DNA of 64,000 bases from Brachionus plicatilis. Lineage: Eukaryota > Rotifera > Eurotatoria > Ploima > Brachionidae. The position numbers and the translations under genes are program-made. Shown here piece by piece: positions 61,125-64,000 of the stretch (position 1 is its first letter; every line of letters begins with the position of its first letter). The stretch lies in contig QEOQ01000180.1 of assembly GCA_010279815.1 (NCBI GenBank), positions 1,523,214 through 1,587,213 of the forward strand, in the 5' to 3' direction. The notes under the pieces are model-generated. The model made no database searches. It was not told the DNA's origin and was given only the letters and a program-made list of their open reading frames with translations.

Positions 61125-64000
61125 TACAATAAATTTCGATTATTTAAAATTATTTTAATTTTTTGAGTGATGCGGCTTCAGTTTCGGGTGTACATGACAT
61201 TGGCGTGTAATTGAGGCTATTTTAAAATATTTTACGAAAATCAAAAATTTTCTCCAATTAACTCAAATAAGCAACAAGTGAATTCCATCTAGAAATAGAT
61301 TAAAAAAATCAAATTTTTTTCCAACCAAATAGCAGCACTTAAGGCAAAATAATAAAAAAAATCCCTTGGCCATCAACAGGGCGATTTTTGATTTATTTAA
61401 CAAAAGAAAATTTTCTCTTAAATCCACTTAGTTATGACTAATTCATTTCAAAAGAATTATTTAGCTCATTTAATATGCTTTTTTACACTTGACCTACCGA
61501 TCGAGTGTAGCTCGATACAATTTCCGAAATTATCTATATTAATCTTAATTAACTATGCTCGAGTGTTCAAATATTTTCCACCTTAGCTACAGTTTAAAAT
61601 TTAGTCCAAAATTATAATTTTTTAATTTAGAAAATTTAATAAAGTCTATTAAAAAAAAGCTCAATTTTTGAAACTAAAATGGCAAAGGGTCTCTATGTTA
61701 CACTGATAGACAAAATAGATCGTAAAATATTGAACACATGACCAAAAGGAAAATATCTCGCCTTAAGTAATTACCCAGCAATGCTGGATTGAATTTCATC
61801 TTGGCAAAAAACTTCACTCTCAATGATAAATATATATTTTGACCGAAATTGAGATAGGTCTTTATTAGCTCAACTGTCTCTTATTTCTTTTCTAACTCAT
61901 CAAAGTCATCGCTTAATGATATTGTAAATAAATACTCATTTTGGCCATTAAATATCAAAAATCCCTAGGGACTCAAGACAATTAACGCCCAAAAATGCTC
62001 TTTACTTTTTTTTTTTCGGTCATAAAAAAAGTCGTCCTTTAAACACATTTTAAAAAAATGAAACATTAATCTTAAAAACAATTTAGCTTGGCCTGAATCT
62101 AATTAATTTTAAATAAATTATAACTTTTATGAACTCAAATGAACAACAATTGAGAAAAAAATTATTTCAACAAATCTCACATTTATAGAGCCACTTTTAA
62201 ATTATATAATCAAATATTCTTAACATGATTTGCATTTTTATTTGATTAAAAATTCCATTAAGTCCCGAAACGCATCGCTTAATTTTTTTAAAATGATAAA
62301 CCGTGCCATGGCAATTTGATCACCTAGACGAAGCGGTCAGATCCATTTCGATCTAAAAATCGATTTATTATAATCCTGTGTATGAAAATCATAGCAATTT
62401 TATTTTCAATTAAAATAATTTATTTATTTTTTTCTCATGGAAGAATTGAATTTCTAAAATAAAAAAAATTTAAATGATACATTAATATGATTACATAACT
62501 CTTATGATAATAAAAAATACAAAAAAAATGCAATTTTCGCTTAGCTAAACTAAATTTGATCTTATTTTTGAAATTGCGTGCAAATAAAATATTCATCTTT
62601 TTGACCAAAAATTTATTTTAGTAGCTTGAAAAACAACTAGAAAACGACTGACCAGGTTAAATTTGTGACCACTAAACTGCTTGAAATTATAAAAATTTGA
62701 AACCTTTTTATTTTAATAAAATAATAATTTATGCGCTCTAAAGTATCTTTGAACAAGTTCAGACCAACATGTGTTGCTTTTTTGATCAACTAGCTCCGAG
62801 CTGGGTGGTGATCTACGCAAAATGCGCGTAATTAAATTAGGCAGACTATGGTCTTGAGTTTTTAAAGCTATTTGGAAAGAAAATATATTGCTAAACATCA
62901 AAAAAATGTAGCTAATCTTGGAATACAACTTAGCTGTATACGAGCAAAAAATTGGGTTAAATTTCTACTTGCTTGAATTAATATAATTAAATAAAATTAT
63001 TTAATTTTGATAAGCGTTGTGTTAAATTCGATGATTTATGGCAAAAAGTTTTTTTTTACATTCTAAATTTAAAATGCTTTAGTGTTATAGAACAAATTAT
63101 GATAATTTTCCATTATCAATTTATTTCTACTCAACTTTCATCTATTAAGAGGCCCGCGATAAAATGAGTTGTAATTGTATTTACAATTTTTTTTTTCAAT
63201 AAAAATTCGTAACCTATTTTAAAAATTCTTAAATAACCATTTTGATTAAAATTTTCTTGACGTTAATTGATTTTAACTTGCACGAGGTAGCATCAATTTT
63301 TTTGTTTAATTGACAGCTACTTATTTGAGTCAAGTTAGATTTTTAATTAAAAAAAAGAAGAAATTTAAATTTAAATTGTACTAGAACTAGATTTTTGCGA
63401 TTGATTGCTAAAAATTAATTTTCGATGAATTTTGTTACTCTCCGATGGCATTTAAAAAGTCTGTACCGAACCCAAAAGGTTATCGAAAAAATGATTATTA
63501 AGCAAAATTCTTTATATAACAATTAACTTAAATTTGCTATTCAGAATTCTAATAATTTTGACTATACTGAGTAAACATTTAAAGTTTATTTTTGCTTGGA
63601 ATTTAATATATTTAAAAACATTTATGAGAAGAAATCAATAATAATTGCTTATGCAACAATACTAATTCAATATTAGTTATCTTTTGATCAAAATTCGCTT
63701 TTGATCGCCTAGTGCATTTCTATACAAATCAATTTTTTTAGACCCTAAATAAGAAAAAAATCTGTACAAATTGTTTAATTGAATATTTCTATTTTATTCC
63801 GCGATGACTTAACTATAAATCAATTTTGCAATTTTTGGACTGAAATTTCCTAAGAATCATCGATTTTTTTTATAACAAAAACTCAACACAAATAAACAAT
63901 TTTTTTATTGAGATGTCAATAGAGTATTCGATAATTAGAACCAACTCCTACCGATTAATCATTTTAATGACCGGTTTCAAAAATTAGAAGTTAAAACAGA
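61125..64000. other. Upstream region of TMEM8, largely empty
   Basis: AT-rich with no recognisable gene except a small coding-like frame at 62713-62880. The TMEM8 promoter should lie just above 61124, but no motif can be named with confidence. Confidence 0.5.
62713..62880 (-). CDS. Small coding-like exon, unknown product
   Basis: On the minus strand an open frame ends at a TAA at 62713-62715 and reads, in its last ~50 residues, LPNLITRILRRSPPSSELVD and then SNTCWSELVQRYFRAHKLLF. An in-frame ATG about 60 residues from the stop gives a short hydrophobic start (MFSNIFSFQIAL), and an acceptor-like CAAATAG precedes the polar part. It could be a small secreted precursor (a dibasic RR is present) or the last exon of a larger gene. 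Composition is clearly protein-like. No family was recognised. Confidence 0.3.
   Translation of the reverse strand, partial: SFQIALKTQDHSLPNLITRILRRSPPSSELVDQKSNTCWSELVQRYFRAHKLLFY

Noticed and set aside
1..64000. Search for CRISPR arrays, operons or prokaryotic islands
   Set aside because: No regularly spaced repeats, no clustered intronless bacterial-type genes and no Shine-Dalgarno-led frames. All confident genes are eukaryotic, most with spliceosomal introns.

Overview
This window is nuclear DNA from a small-genome invertebrate animal. It is very AT-rich outside exons. Introns are GT-AG and mostly 43-62 bp, and the genes are animal-specific (UBE3A, a Shaw/Kv3 channel, PRL phosphatases, CCDC25, a TMEM8/PGAP6-type protein, a type II transmembrane serine protease, a CATSPER-theta-like protein). 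A monogonont rotifer such as Brachionus would fit, but that is inference from composition and gene style, not a diagnostic marker.

Layout. 1-1.5 kb: possible exon fragments. 1.5-2.5 kb (+): single-exon TMEM249/CATSPERQ-like membrane protein. 2.7-5.15 kb (-): ten-exon membrane-anchored trypsin-like protease whose last intron carries a 780-bp inverted-repeat element. 6.7-7.3 kb (+) and 16.4-17.1 kb (+): two PRL (PTP4A) paralogues with identical intron positions; the second has an intact active site, the first has lost the catalytic Cys and Asp but kept its prenylation box. Pogo/Tigger-like debris lies between them. 20.7-21.55 kb (+): complete CCDC25. 21.6-22.4 kb (-): unrecognised 274-aa protein, tail-to-tail with CCDC25. 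26.7-31.1 kb (+): complete eight-exon UBE3A E3 ligase (894 aa). 36.0-36.7 kb (-): decayed 3' end of a non-LTR retrotransposon. 45.9-50.9 kb (+): Shaw/Kv3 potassium channel with a 3-kb first intron and a 17-nt microexon encoding the selectivity filter. 53.8-61.1 kb (-): eight-exon TMEM8/PGAP6-type protein (805 aa) with a 357-bp assembly gap in one intron. 61.1-64 kb: mostly empty, one possible small coding exon.

The genes are unrelated housekeeping, signalling and neuronal/sperm genes and do not form a pathway. All exon models below were joined by hand. Each of the five large models and both PRL models closes in frame from ATG to stop with GT-AG introns.

The most notable observations are the inactivated PRL paralogue, the selectivity-filter microexon, and a set of long-arm hairpin (MITE-like) elements, four of which sit inside introns and account for much of the rare long-intron length.
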